Shown: positions 54,732-64,000 of the stretch, piece by piece
Layout of the letters: each line of letters opens with the position of its first letter
Numbering within the stretch: position 1 is the first letter of the stretch
From: Umbilicaria muhlenbergii
Lineage: Eukaryota > Ascomycota > Lecanoromycetes > Umbilicariales > Umbilicariaceae
Length of the DNA stretch: 64,000 nt
Assembly (NCBI GenBank): GCA_000611775.1
Contig: KK106981.1
Coordinates: forward strand, 1,917,507-1,981,506
Direction: 5' to 3'
Translations under genes and position numbers: made by a program
The notes under the pieces: model-generated
Database searches by the model: none
The model's input: only the letters and a program-made list of their open reading frames with translations
What the model was told of the DNA's origin: nothing

Positions 54732-57700
54732 ATGGCGCAGAACTACGACGTCGGGACGAGAGCATGGCAGCCGGACCCTACAGAGGGATGGGTTGCATCA
54801 GAAGTGGAGGAAAAACGGGTTCAAGGGGATAAAGTCCAGTTGATATTCAGGCTGGCAAATGGCGAAGTTGGGCCCCCCAAAAGACTTTATACCACATCTA
54901 GCCAGAGATGGAGCTGACGGCAAATGTTGTGATAGTCAAGGTCCTTGTGGACCACATTGGCGGCGCTAAACAATGACAACAACACTTCTCTCCCTCCACT
55001 GATGAATCCCGCCATGCTGGAAGCCAGCGACGACCTCACAAGTCTGTCACATCTGAACGAGCCTGCAGGTAGGTTGAGTGCTGCCTCCCAGGCCACTAGA
55101 ACTTTATGCTAACGGCACCCCAAAGTCTTGCAGGCCATCAAGCTCCGATACTCCCAGAAGGAAATATACACATACAGCGGCATTGTTCTAATAGCAACCA
55201 ACCCATTTGCGCGGGTAGATTCATTGTATGTTCCTGGGATGGTACAAGTCTATGCCGGGAAGCAGAGATCCTCACAAGCACCGCATCTCTTCGCTATCGC
55301 GGAGGAAGCCTTCGCGTAAGGTCCCTATGCTCGGTATGAACAGCTCACAGCTTACCCTAACCAGGGACATGCTACGGGATAATACCAACCAAACCATTGT
55401 CGTGTCAGGCGAGTCCGGGGCAGGGAAAACTGTCAGTGCCAAGTACATAATGAGGTATTTCGCTACGAGAGAATCGCCGGACCAGCCCGGTAGACGAGCA
55501 AGAGGCATAGCAGACATAATGAGCGAAACAGAGGAGCAGATCCTTGCTACGAATCCCATCATGGAAGCTTTTGGGAATGCCAAGACCACCCGCAATGACA
55601 ATTCTTCGAGGTTTGGGAAGTATATTGAAATCATGTTTGACAAGAAGACCGAGATTATTGGTGCTAGAATACGGACATATCTCTTGGAGCGCTCAAGACT
55701 GGTGTTTCAGCCGCTCAGGGAAAGGAATTATCATATATTCTACCAGCTGGTTGCGGGTGCCACATCTGTAGAACGAGAAGAGCTAGGGTTGCTTCCAGTG
55801 GAGCACTTTGATTATCTCAATCAAGGTGGGTATCCAGTTATTGAAGGTGTGGATGACAAAGCCGAGTTCGATGCAACACGGCAATCGCTTGCTACCATTG
55901 GCGTGAGCAGGGAGAAGCAAGCTGAAATTTTTCGTCTACTCGGTGCTTTGTTACACCTCGGGAATGTGAAGATTACGGCTACTCGTACAGACTCGGTCCT
56001 TGCTTCCACCGATCCTTCTTTGACTCGAGCTTGCGACATGCTCGGAATCGATGCGAGCGAATTCGCCAAGTGGACGGTTAAGAAACAGTTAATAACAAGG
56101 GGGGAGAAGATCATGTCAAACTTGACGCAGCAGCAGGCATTGGTAGTCCGGGACTCAGTTGCGAAATTCATCTACTCCAGCTTGTTCGACTGGCTTGTCG
56201 AAAACATCAATCTTGGCCTCGCAACACAGGAAGTCGTCAGTTGCAGCAACTCATTTATCGGCGTCTTGGACATCTACGGTTTCGAACATTTCGCAAAGAA
56301 TTCCTTCGAGCAGTTCTGCATCAACTACGCTAACGAAAAGCTACAACAAGAATTCAACCAACATGTTTTCAAGCTGGAGCAGGAAGAATACCTGAGGGAA
56401 CAGATAGACTGGACATTCATTGACTTCTCCGATAATCAGCCGTGTATCGACCTCATTGAAGGCAAGCTTGGTGTACTTTCGCTACTCGACGAGGAATCGA
56501 GACTACCCATGGGTTCGGACGAGCAGTTCGTCACAAAGCTCCATCATAATTTCGCGGGTGACAAGCAAAAGTTCTACAAAAAACCCCGATTCGGCAAATC
56601 GGCGTTCACGGTCTGCCACTACGCGATTGATGTCACCTATGAGTCTGATGGCTTTATCGAGAAGAACAGAGACACTGTGCCCGATGAGCATATGGAGGTG
56701 CTCCGACTCTCTTCGAACGCCTTCCTTGGTGAAGTTATGGAAGCAGCCTCTGTCGTTCGAGAAAAGGATACCGCTGCTGCTGCGAATGCCAAGCAGGTTG
56801 CAGTACCTGGGAGGAGAATGGGCGTAGCTGCAAACCGGAAACCGACTCTTGGTGGCATCTTCAAGTCGTCCTTGATAGAACTGATGCAAACGATTAATTC
56901 AACCGACGTGCATTACATCCGCTGCATCAAACCGAATGAGGGCAAAGCGGCTTGGAGTTTCGAAGGCCCAATGGTGCTAAGCCAGTTGCGAGCCTGTGGC
57001 GTCCTGGAAACTGTCAGAATTAGCTGTGCAGGGTATCCGACTCGATGGACTTACGAAGAGTTTGCCCTGCGATACTACATGTTGATACCCTCTCCGTCGT
57101 GGACGTCAGAGATTCGAGAGATGGCAAATGCCATTCTCAAAAAGGCACTTGGAGAGGGGACGAACAAAGGACTTAACAAATACCAACTTGGGCTAACCAA
57201 AATCTTTTTTCGAGCCGGAATGCTGGCGTTCTTGGAGAATCTTCGCACCACGAGACTCAACGACTGTGCAGTCATGATACAAAAGAATCTACGTTGTAAA
57301 TACTATCGAAGAAAGTACTTGGCGGCGAGGGAGTCAATTTTGCTCTTCCAGGCATTGGTACGGGGATGTCAAGCCCGACAGCGAGCAGAGGAGGTCCGCC
57401 GCGTTAAGGCTGCGACTACCATTCAGAAAGTCTGGCGCGGTCAGAAGGAATTGAAGAAGTTCAACCAGATTCGCAACAATGTTATCTTGCTACAGGCCGT
57501 TGCGAAAGGCTACCTTTGCAGGAAGACCATTATGGAGACGAGGGTTGGCAACGCAGCAAGGACGATACAGCGGTCCTGGCGTTCGCGGCAGCAGATGCGC
57601 TCCTGGAGACAGTATCGTAAGAAGATCGTCATCATCCAGAGTTTATGGAAAGGGAGGCAGGCAAGGCAAGCCTACAAAACGTTACGTGAGGAGGCCCGTG

Positions 57701-59769
57701 ATCTCAAGCAAATATCCTATAAGCTGGAGAATAAGGTTGTAGAGTTGACGCAGTCACTTGGGACAATGAAACGCGAAAACAGGACTCTAATTGTACAGGT
57801 TGAAAGTTACGAAAACCAACTAAAATCTTGGAAAAACCGGCACAACACGCTAGAAAGCAGGTCGAAAGAGCTTCAGGCCGAAGCCAATCAAGCTGGCATT
57901 ACAGCGGCCCGCTTGACGGCAATGGAAGATGAAATGAAGAAGTTGCAGCAGACATATGACGAGTCGACAGCAAACATGAAGCGTTTGCAAGACGAAGAGA
58001 AGAGCCTACGAGAATCGCTCCGCATCACTAATCTCGAGCTTGAGAAAGCAAAGCAAACTGGTCTAAGCCATGAGAGCGAAAAGTTATCTCTCCGACAGCA
58101 GCTGGCCGAGCTTCAGGATCAACTTGACCTGGCCAAGAGAGCAGCTCCTCTCAACGGCGTGGTCAACGGTGAGCTCCACAACGGACATGTTCCTCCACCA
58201 CCAGCGAATGGTTTAATCAATCTTGTCTCTTCGAAGAAACCTAAAAGACGTAGTGCGGGTGCGGAACGAGTGGAGATGGATCGATACAGTACGGCCTATA
58301 ACCCTCGTCCGGTCTCAATGGCGATCACAAATTCCAATGCGCATCGCCAGAACTTGTCGGGGTCTACATTCAGTCCAGGACTAGACAATGTCGAATTCGA
58401 GCTCGAAAACCTGCTGTCTGACGAAGATGGGTTAAACGAGGAAGTTGCAGTGGGCTTGATCAAGAATCTCAAGATTCCTGCTCCCGGAACCACACCGCTT
58501 CCGACTGATAAAGAAGTCTTGTTCCCTGCGTATCTCATCAACCTTGTCACAAGCGAGATGTGGAATAATGGCTTCGTAAAGGAGTCAGAGCGCTTCCTAG
58601 CAAACGTGATGCAATCTATCCAGCAAGAGGTCATGCAGCATGAGGGGGAGGAAGCCATCAACTCGGGTGCATTTTGGCTATCAAACGTGCACGAGATGCT
58701 CTCATTCGTATTCCTTGCTGAGGACTGGTACGAAGCTCAGAAAACCGAAAACTACGAGTACGATCGGCTTTTGGAAATTGTGAAGCACGATCTCGAAAGT
58801 CTTGAGTTCAACATCTACCATACTTGGATGAAGGCCTTGAAGAAGAAGCTGCATAAGATGATAGTGCCGGCTATCATCGAATCGCAATCCCTTCCAGGGT
58901 TTGTGACTAGCGAGAATAACAGATTCCTTGGAAAGCTGTTGCAATCAAACAACACACCTGCTTTTAGTATGGATAATCTGTTGAGTCTGTTGAACAATGT
59001 GTTCAAGGCTATGAAAGCGTACTACTTGGAAGACTCGATCATCACGCAGACTGTAACCGAGCTCCTGAGACTCGTGGGCGTAACCGCTTTTAACGATTTG
59101 CTCATGCGAAGAAACTTCTTATCGTGGAAGCGAGGACTACAGATCAACTACAACATCACCCGGATCGAGGAGTGGTGTAAGAGCCATGACATGCCCGAAG
59201 GAACTCTGCAGCTAGAGCATCTCATGGTAAGTCGGTCCAAGGACCCCACCGTGGGACAATGTCTGATCCCATCATAGCAAGCCACAAAGTTGCTGCAGCT
59301 CAAGAAGGCGACTCTTAACGACATCGAGATAATCCAAGACATCTGCTGGATGTAAGTGTTTGCCTACCCCTTCTAACCCCCCACCGATGCTGTAGACGCT
59401 TACCGTCCCAGGCTTTCCCCCAATCAAATACAAAAGCTCCTAAACCAATATCTTGTCGCAGATTATGAGCAACCTATAAACGGTGAGATCATGAAAGCTG
59501 TCGCTTCTCGGGTCACAGAGAAGAGCGACCTGCTACTCCTCACGGCTGTAGACATGGAAGACAGCGGGCCATATGAAATTGCGGAACCGCGAATCATTAC
59601 TGCTCTAGAGACTTACACGCCGTCCTGGTTGCAGACCCCACGCCTGAAACGCCTAGCGGAGATTGTTTCGGCACAAGCCATGGCACAACAAGAGAAGCTT
59701 GAGTTCGAGATGCCCGGTCAGGTCGCCGACGACGTCCAAGGCCTGGCCATCAGCGACGTCGAAGTATAA
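54732..59769 (+). CDS. MYO2: Class V myosin heavy chain
   Basis: Class V myosins carry secretory vesicles and organelles along actin to the growing tip. Exons are 54732-54866, 54936-55068, 55126-55315, 55365-59226, 59278-59351 and 59412-59769, giving 1583 residues. The motor has IYTYSGIVLIATNPFARVDS, the P-loop GESGAGKTVSAKYI, switch I NDNSSRFGKYIEI, switch II DIYGFEHFAKNSFEQFCINY and the actin site region VHYIRCIKPNEGKAAWSFEG. Six IQ motifs follow (for example AVMIQKNLRCKYYRRKYL, TTIQKVWRGQKELKKF, IVIIQSLWKGRQARQAY), then coiled coil from about residue 930, a low-complexity link, and the cargo-binding DIL domain (NLLSDEDGLNEEVAV to LSPNQIQKLLNQYLVADYEQ). The first donor (GTTGGG) is poor, so the join near residue 45 is less sure. 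The long exon 4 covers most of the protein. Confidence 0.96.
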
Positions 59770-60605
59770 AATTCAAGCCTGTTGCATTACAAGACAGTTG
59801 GAACGACTTTCCTACGACGCATCTAATGATACCCTTCCTAATCTTTTTATACGATTTTCAATCCTTGTCTGCTCTATTGCTATTACCGTTCTGTAGTTGG
59901 ATCTCGGCGGACATGCAAGGCGGTTTGGAGAGATGTTCTTGCATCTGGAGTGTGTGCTTGAATCTCTACCGTCATTGCATGGATGGAGTACTCGTACAAC
60001 TCACGACAATCTTGTTTAGCGAGTCTGGTGTTAGGCGTCTCGATGATACGAGGATTCAGCTAGGGCGAATTTTTACCAGCAGCGCTGAGTAGATTAGAAA
60101 GAGGCCCACATCGGTTGGATCGTGGGCCTGAAGCTTGACTGAGCATCACCGCAACACACAAACGCAAGGCTTCGACCGTTCCCCGTGTTGTATCGAATCC
60201 ACCTTTGTACGTGGAGGGCCATTGTGCCCTTGTGGACCCTTTGTCTGTTTGGCGGTGGGATCATGAACGAAGGGTCGCTATGTGTAGGATGCAGGCGCGT
60301 GGCAGCTTGAGAGTGTGGTGGTTCTTAGAAGAGCACGGTGTGCGACTAGAGATGTCTGGAACGACGATGCATCAGCGGTCCAGACCTGATTAGTATTGAA
60401 AGTGGCCCATGCGGCTCCTGATTGTCCACAAGTCATGAGTTCTGCTGCGTACAAGGTACTACTGAATAGAAACATTTATATATTTGGATGCCTGCGGAAC
60501 GGGTTAGAACTGTTTCTCGCGTATGGCCTCTCCGGTAGTCGACCATCAGTTCACAGAAGATTGCGCAACAACCTCAACCATACGGACCAGTAATACAATA
60601 ATATC
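59770..60605. other. Intergenic, 0.8 kb
   Basis: Spacer between MYO2 and HAM1. It contains one exact copy of the recurrent GTACTCGTAC 10-mer (59988-59997). No gene recognised. Confidence 0.5.
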
Positions 60606-61427
60606 ATGCCGCCAACTGAGCTCAATTTCATCACCGGCAACATAAACAAACTGAGCGAAGTCAGAGCCATTCTAGGGGACCTCGTTGCATTGAAGAGTCA
60701 GGCACTCGACCTGATCGAAATTCAAGGGACTATTGAAGAAATCTGTGTGGACAAATGTCGCCGCGCTGCGGAAGCGGTATGGCCGCGGAGGAGAAGCCAC
60801 TCCTTCTATCTTGATTAACGACTGAGAAGGGAGCCCTTTAGGTCAAAGCACCGGTCCTCGTCGAAGATACGTGTCTATGCTTCAATGCTCTTAAACAGCT
60901 GCCGGGGCCTTATGTGTGCGTGATACGATACAAGCTACTCCACAAGTATCGCTCAAGTGACGCTATACTAAGAATACACCCGATAGGAAATGGTTTCTCC
61001 AAGCGCTTGGTCACGACGGCCTCAACAATCTCCTCGTAGCCTACGAAGATAAATCCGCCGAGGCTGTTTGTACCTTTGCCTATTGCGCCGGTCCTGGCCA
61101 TGAGCCCGTCATCTTTCAAGGAAGAACGACGGTAGGACGCCGACCAGAGGTGTCGAATGTATGCTCACTTACGTTAGGGGACAATCGTGCCCGCTCGGGG
61201 ACCGGTTGACTTCGGTATGTCATCCTAAGCGCCGGCGTAAGGGCTAAAACGAGGCAGGCCGGCTGGCTTGCTCACTGGTTGGCAAGCTAACAATCCCAGG
61301 TTGGGACCCGATTTTCGAGTACGAGGGGCAGACGTACGCTGAGATGAGCAAGGTGGAAAAGAACAAGATCTCTCACCGATACAGGGCTTTGGAAAAGCTC
61401 AAAACCTGGCTTCAGACCCACCCCTAG
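60606..61427 (+). CDS. HAM1: Inosine triphosphate pyrophosphatase
   Basis: HAM1/ITPase removes deaminated purine nucleotides (ITP, dITP, XTP) so that they are not built into DNA or RNA. Exons are 60606-60776, 60842-60915, 60987-61131, 61178-61214 and 61300-61427, giving 184 residues. The start [20 protein letters not shown] holds the T-G-N-x-x-K motif that begins the fold. Then come [40 protein letters not shown] with catalytic [42 protein letters not shown] and the final [20 protein letters not shown] with the SHR motif. Introns are 46-85 nt. Its stop codon lies only 34 bp from that of FAP7 on the other strand. Confidence 0.95.
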
Positions 61428-61461
61428 CGTCCTCATGGATTCCGCAGGGCCTAACGGCCGC

Positions 61462-62054
61462 TCAAGCCGCACCCGCGGTATTGTTGAGTGTCCAATTCTT
61501 GATCCACGTCTCTATCCGTTCCACATTGCTCTCAATGTCTTCGGACTCGTTGCTTTGTAGCTCCACCACAATTTCCGAGTCGTAAGAATCCCTTGCTTCT
61601 TCCAGCAGCACTTCCATGATCTCCGAGTCCATATTCTCCTGCAATTTCTCCTCGGGGTAGTCCCTAGCCTTCAGCCGATCGTATAGTTGAGTAGACTCGG
61701 TTCGCAGTACCACCACCAGGTCGATCCAGCTCTTAGGGAACAAGTCACATGCATGCCAGTCAATAATGTAACCTCCTGCTTTGACTTCGTCTTCGATGGA
61801 GTCAAGAAGCTGTCTGGGTTAGCGGTGATGTATGTCGTCTGACGTGGACGTTCGGAACTAAGACTGACCTTGTCTTCATCGACTATCCAGCTCTTGAATT
61901 CATTGTCCCAACCATCGTGGCACGCGCGCTCCTTGACTATCTTGTTGATGGACAAATGCTCCATGCCAGTGGTCTGCGCCAGTAACTCGCAATGACTTGT
62001 CTTACCCACGCCGGGAGTGCCGGTGATGATGATGTTTGGGCGATGTCTGCCCAT
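61462..62054 (-). CDS. FAP7: Adenylate kinase isoenzyme 6 / ribosome maturation factor
   Basis: FAP7 is a nuclear NTPase that helps the final cleavage of 18S rRNA by binding uS11, and it also shows adenylate kinase activity. Exons are 62054-61869 and 61809-61462, giving 177 residues. The P-loop is at the start: NIIITGTPGVGKTSHCELLA. It continues GMEHLSINKIVKERACHDGW, GGYIIDWHACDLFPKSWIDL (with the D-x-H Walker B-like motif of this family), VVVLRTESTQLYDRLKARDY, EKLQENMDSEIMEVLLEEAR and VVELQSNESEDIESNVERIE. Length and motifs match the family closely. The 59-nt intron is GTCAGT to GACAG. It is convergent with HAM1 and diverges from the P450 gene. Confidence 0.95.
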
Positions 62055-62651
62055 GATCGGGTAGCAAAAAATATACGGCGAAGGGAATCCGACCAAGAGA
62101 TGAAAGCGGGAGGTGGGTACCGCCTTCTCGAGCTGAAGTTGAGCGTGCTGGGGCTCGGGCTGAACATCAAGCGAGGCTGCCCTGGCAGTTACCTCGACTT
62201 GCACCTGCACTGTTCTACCTCGCACTGTCGTTCAAGACGGTGATATCCAAGGGCCCATCACCAGTCATCTCTGCGGCTGCCGCTCTTCAGAGGTATCTAT
62301 CACACTTTGTAGCTCATTTTTCGAAATTACGAGACATCTTTGCTTGGATTTAGTCCTCCTTTCAATGAAGAGCACTCTTCATCGCCTATTGCCTTCTCCC
62401 TCGTTCCGTATGAACGGCCCGAAGGAGTCATAAACCGTACTACTCTCTAGCCTAGCTAGAGCGATGCTTGGAACAATGCAGGTTCCAAGCCGAGCTTGAG
62501 TCGCAGTGGTCGTCCCTCTGTTGCACAACCTTAACTGACTGCATTTCGCGGATCTACCAGATCTCATCAAAAGTCACACAATATCTCTCAATCTCACAAT
62601 TTCAGGAAACAACCCTTCACCGCGAGCAAGGTCACTTCACAGCATTCTGAA
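62055..62651. other. Divergent spacer between FAP7 and the P450 gene
   Basis: A 597-bp gap between two start codons facing apart. No clear regulatory motif and no gene seen. Confidence 0.45.
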
Positions 62652-64000
62652 ATGGACTGGCTTTGGCACAAAGCGTCTACCAATTCCGTAGCTTCAGCGG
62701 TGTTGGTGTTGCTTGTCCTAACAGTATGCTGTACTCGAGTCTTGAGCGGCATTGTTGGGAAATCAAAGCCTCTCAATGGCGAAGGGCTACGGAGCGTTTT
62801 CATGTTGCCGTACTGGATTCCCCTCTTGGGTCACCTTCTCTCCTTCGTAGCCAAGTTTGAGGATTTCTTGCAGCAGGCGAGGTACGTAGTACACTGACAC
62901 TGCCCTACTGGCGGAGTAGGTCCATTGACGCTCCTCTAGCTACCGAGCATCCCATGGCATCTTCTCCGTGAACTTGGCTGGTTCAGTCCATAACGTGATC
63001 TACACTCCTTCACTAATCCAAAGTATATTCCAGCAGCGGGCGCCCATCATGAATTCCGAAGCTATCAACTGGTATATCATAGTCAATGTGTTCGGCGGAG
63101 ATCGAAGACGCAAGAAAGAGAACTTCGCCGCTTTCGAGGATCTGCATGCTGCCGTCAGGAACAACCTTCTACACGAACCAGCACTATCCAACGCCGTTGA
63201 TACAACCGTTAAGGCAATGCAGGCAGAGATTCCCAATTTGGTGTCTTTCTGCCAAAGTCCTGTAGATCAGAATCTTTGGGAACGGGTTAGCTCTCCGATC
63301 ACATTCGCGAGCGGTAATGAAGCGACGGGAAGTCCGATGGTTGTTGAAGTCAGCCTTTTCCCCCTAATAAGAAACTTTGTTGGCCGTAAGTGCCCTTCAA
63401 CCCGCCCGAAGACAGAAGCATTGCGGAGTTCCTAATGAGGTACCCGCAGACCTATCAATGCCCTCCTTGATGGGCGAAGCATTCATGGAGTACTACCCTA
63501 CTGTTCTAGATGACATTTGGGCTCTTGATGACGCCTTCAACTACCTCGCCATCGGCTTACCCCGGTGGTTTCCCATTCGATCCGTAACGAAGGCGCACCT
63601 GGCACGTGCTAGACTCAACGCAGCGCTAGGAGAATTCCACGACGCCCTTGACATGCTCGCTGCAGGTGGGGAACCGGGTTTAGAGTGGAGGGACTTGACC
63701 GATGTCAGCCCAGTGATGAAAGAAAGGAATGCCGCTTGGCGCGCCCATGGGATCGCTCCCAAACAACGAGGACCGGGTGACCTGGGCATTCTATGGGCGT
63801 AAGTCGGTGCACTTTTTTCCATGAGAAAATCGCAGATGTCTCTGACAGCTTGTTCTTCTTCTTCGCAACAGAATGAATGCGAACGCAAACAATCTGGTTT
63901 TCTGGATTTTGGTGCGCATATGGGCAACGCCGGGACTGGTAGAAAGGGTACGGGAAGAAACCATGCCATCTGTCTCCATCTCACAGCCAACACAAGCCTT
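62652..64000 (+). CDS. Cytochrome P450 (N-terminal two thirds, cut by window edge)
   Basis: Exons read 62652-62881, 62940-63385, 63450-63798 and 63872 to the window end. The protein begins with a membrane anchor (SVASAVLVLLVLTVCCTRVL), then the proline-rich hinge and first strand FMLPYWIPLLGHLLSFV, followed by SHGIFSVNLAGSVHNVIYTP, a helical core, and WRAHGIAPKQRGPGDLGILW. The segment MNANANNLVFWILVRIWATP is the I helix. It lacks the common AGxDT pattern and resembles CYP7/CYP8-type P450s, which is a resemblance only. The ExxR and haem Cys motifs lie beyond the window. Introns are 58, 64 and 73 nt. It could act on sterols or in secondary metabolism. Whether cluster genes follow cannot be seen. 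Confidence 0.88.

Overview
The window is nuclear DNA from a filamentous ascomycete (Pezizomycotina). Three things point there. Genes are split by many short introns, mostly about 50-75 nt with GT...AG ends. The proteins are clear eukaryotic orthologues, several in a form typical of filamentous fungi (EPL1, calcineurin B, a class V myosin, a P5B ATPase, a complex I subunit that budding yeast lacks). Spacers are short and AT/GC balanced. Class is uncertain; short introns and protein style would fit Dothideomycetes or a related class, which is inference only.

Layout, left to right. 0-2 kb: eEF1B-gamma (minus, cut by the window edge) diverges from mitochondrial ribosomal protein uS9m. 2-7.5 kb: a long gene-poor stretch with small repeats. 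7.5-14.4 kb: a Gln/Ser-rich conserved protein, calcineurin B (minus) and EPL1 of the NuA4 acetyltransferase (plus). 14.8-23.5 kb: a dense block with the SET-domain methyltransferase RKM4, tRNA-modifying KAE1, the SNF1/AMPK beta subunit, a two-helix membrane protein, splicing factor BUD31, complex I subunit NDUFA6 and RNA polymerase I/III subunit RPC19. 23.5-27.3 kb: a second gene-poor stretch. 27.3-35.3 kb: a Pro/Ser-rich unknown, an FCP1/NIF-type phosphatase-fold protein, RRP36 and a forkhead factor. 36.8-48.7 kb: four more minus-strand genes, aspartokinase HOM3, the CDK9-type kinase BUR1, a CFA-like methyltransferase and a roughly 20-exon P5B ATPase (YPK9/ATP13A2). 49.8-62 kb: NAP1, phosphoglycerate dehydrogenase SER3, class V myosin MYO2, and the convergent nucleotide enzymes HAM1 and FAP7. 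62.6-64 kb: a cytochrome P450 cut by the right edge.

Almost everything is core housekeeping: translation, rRNA and tRNA maturation, splicing, transcription and chromatin, Ca2+ and energy signalling, amino-acid synthesis, transport. There is no operon logic, but many genes sit as divergent pairs sharing 230-600 bp of promoter. I see no transposon, retroelement, tRNA, rRNA or CRISPR. The P450 and possibly the CFA-like methyltransferase are the only accessory-type genes.

I did not find a convincing undescribed system. The more interesting points are small: a recurrent intergenic 10-mer, a hidden calcineurin B N-terminus, a stop-free 60-nt intron in RPC19, an Asp-to-Asn change in the phosphatase signature, a CaaX-like end on NAP1, a 10-nt first exon and a very intron-dense P-type ATPase. 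Exon borders were placed by hand from reading frame, GT/AG ends and family similarity recalled from memory; no search was run.
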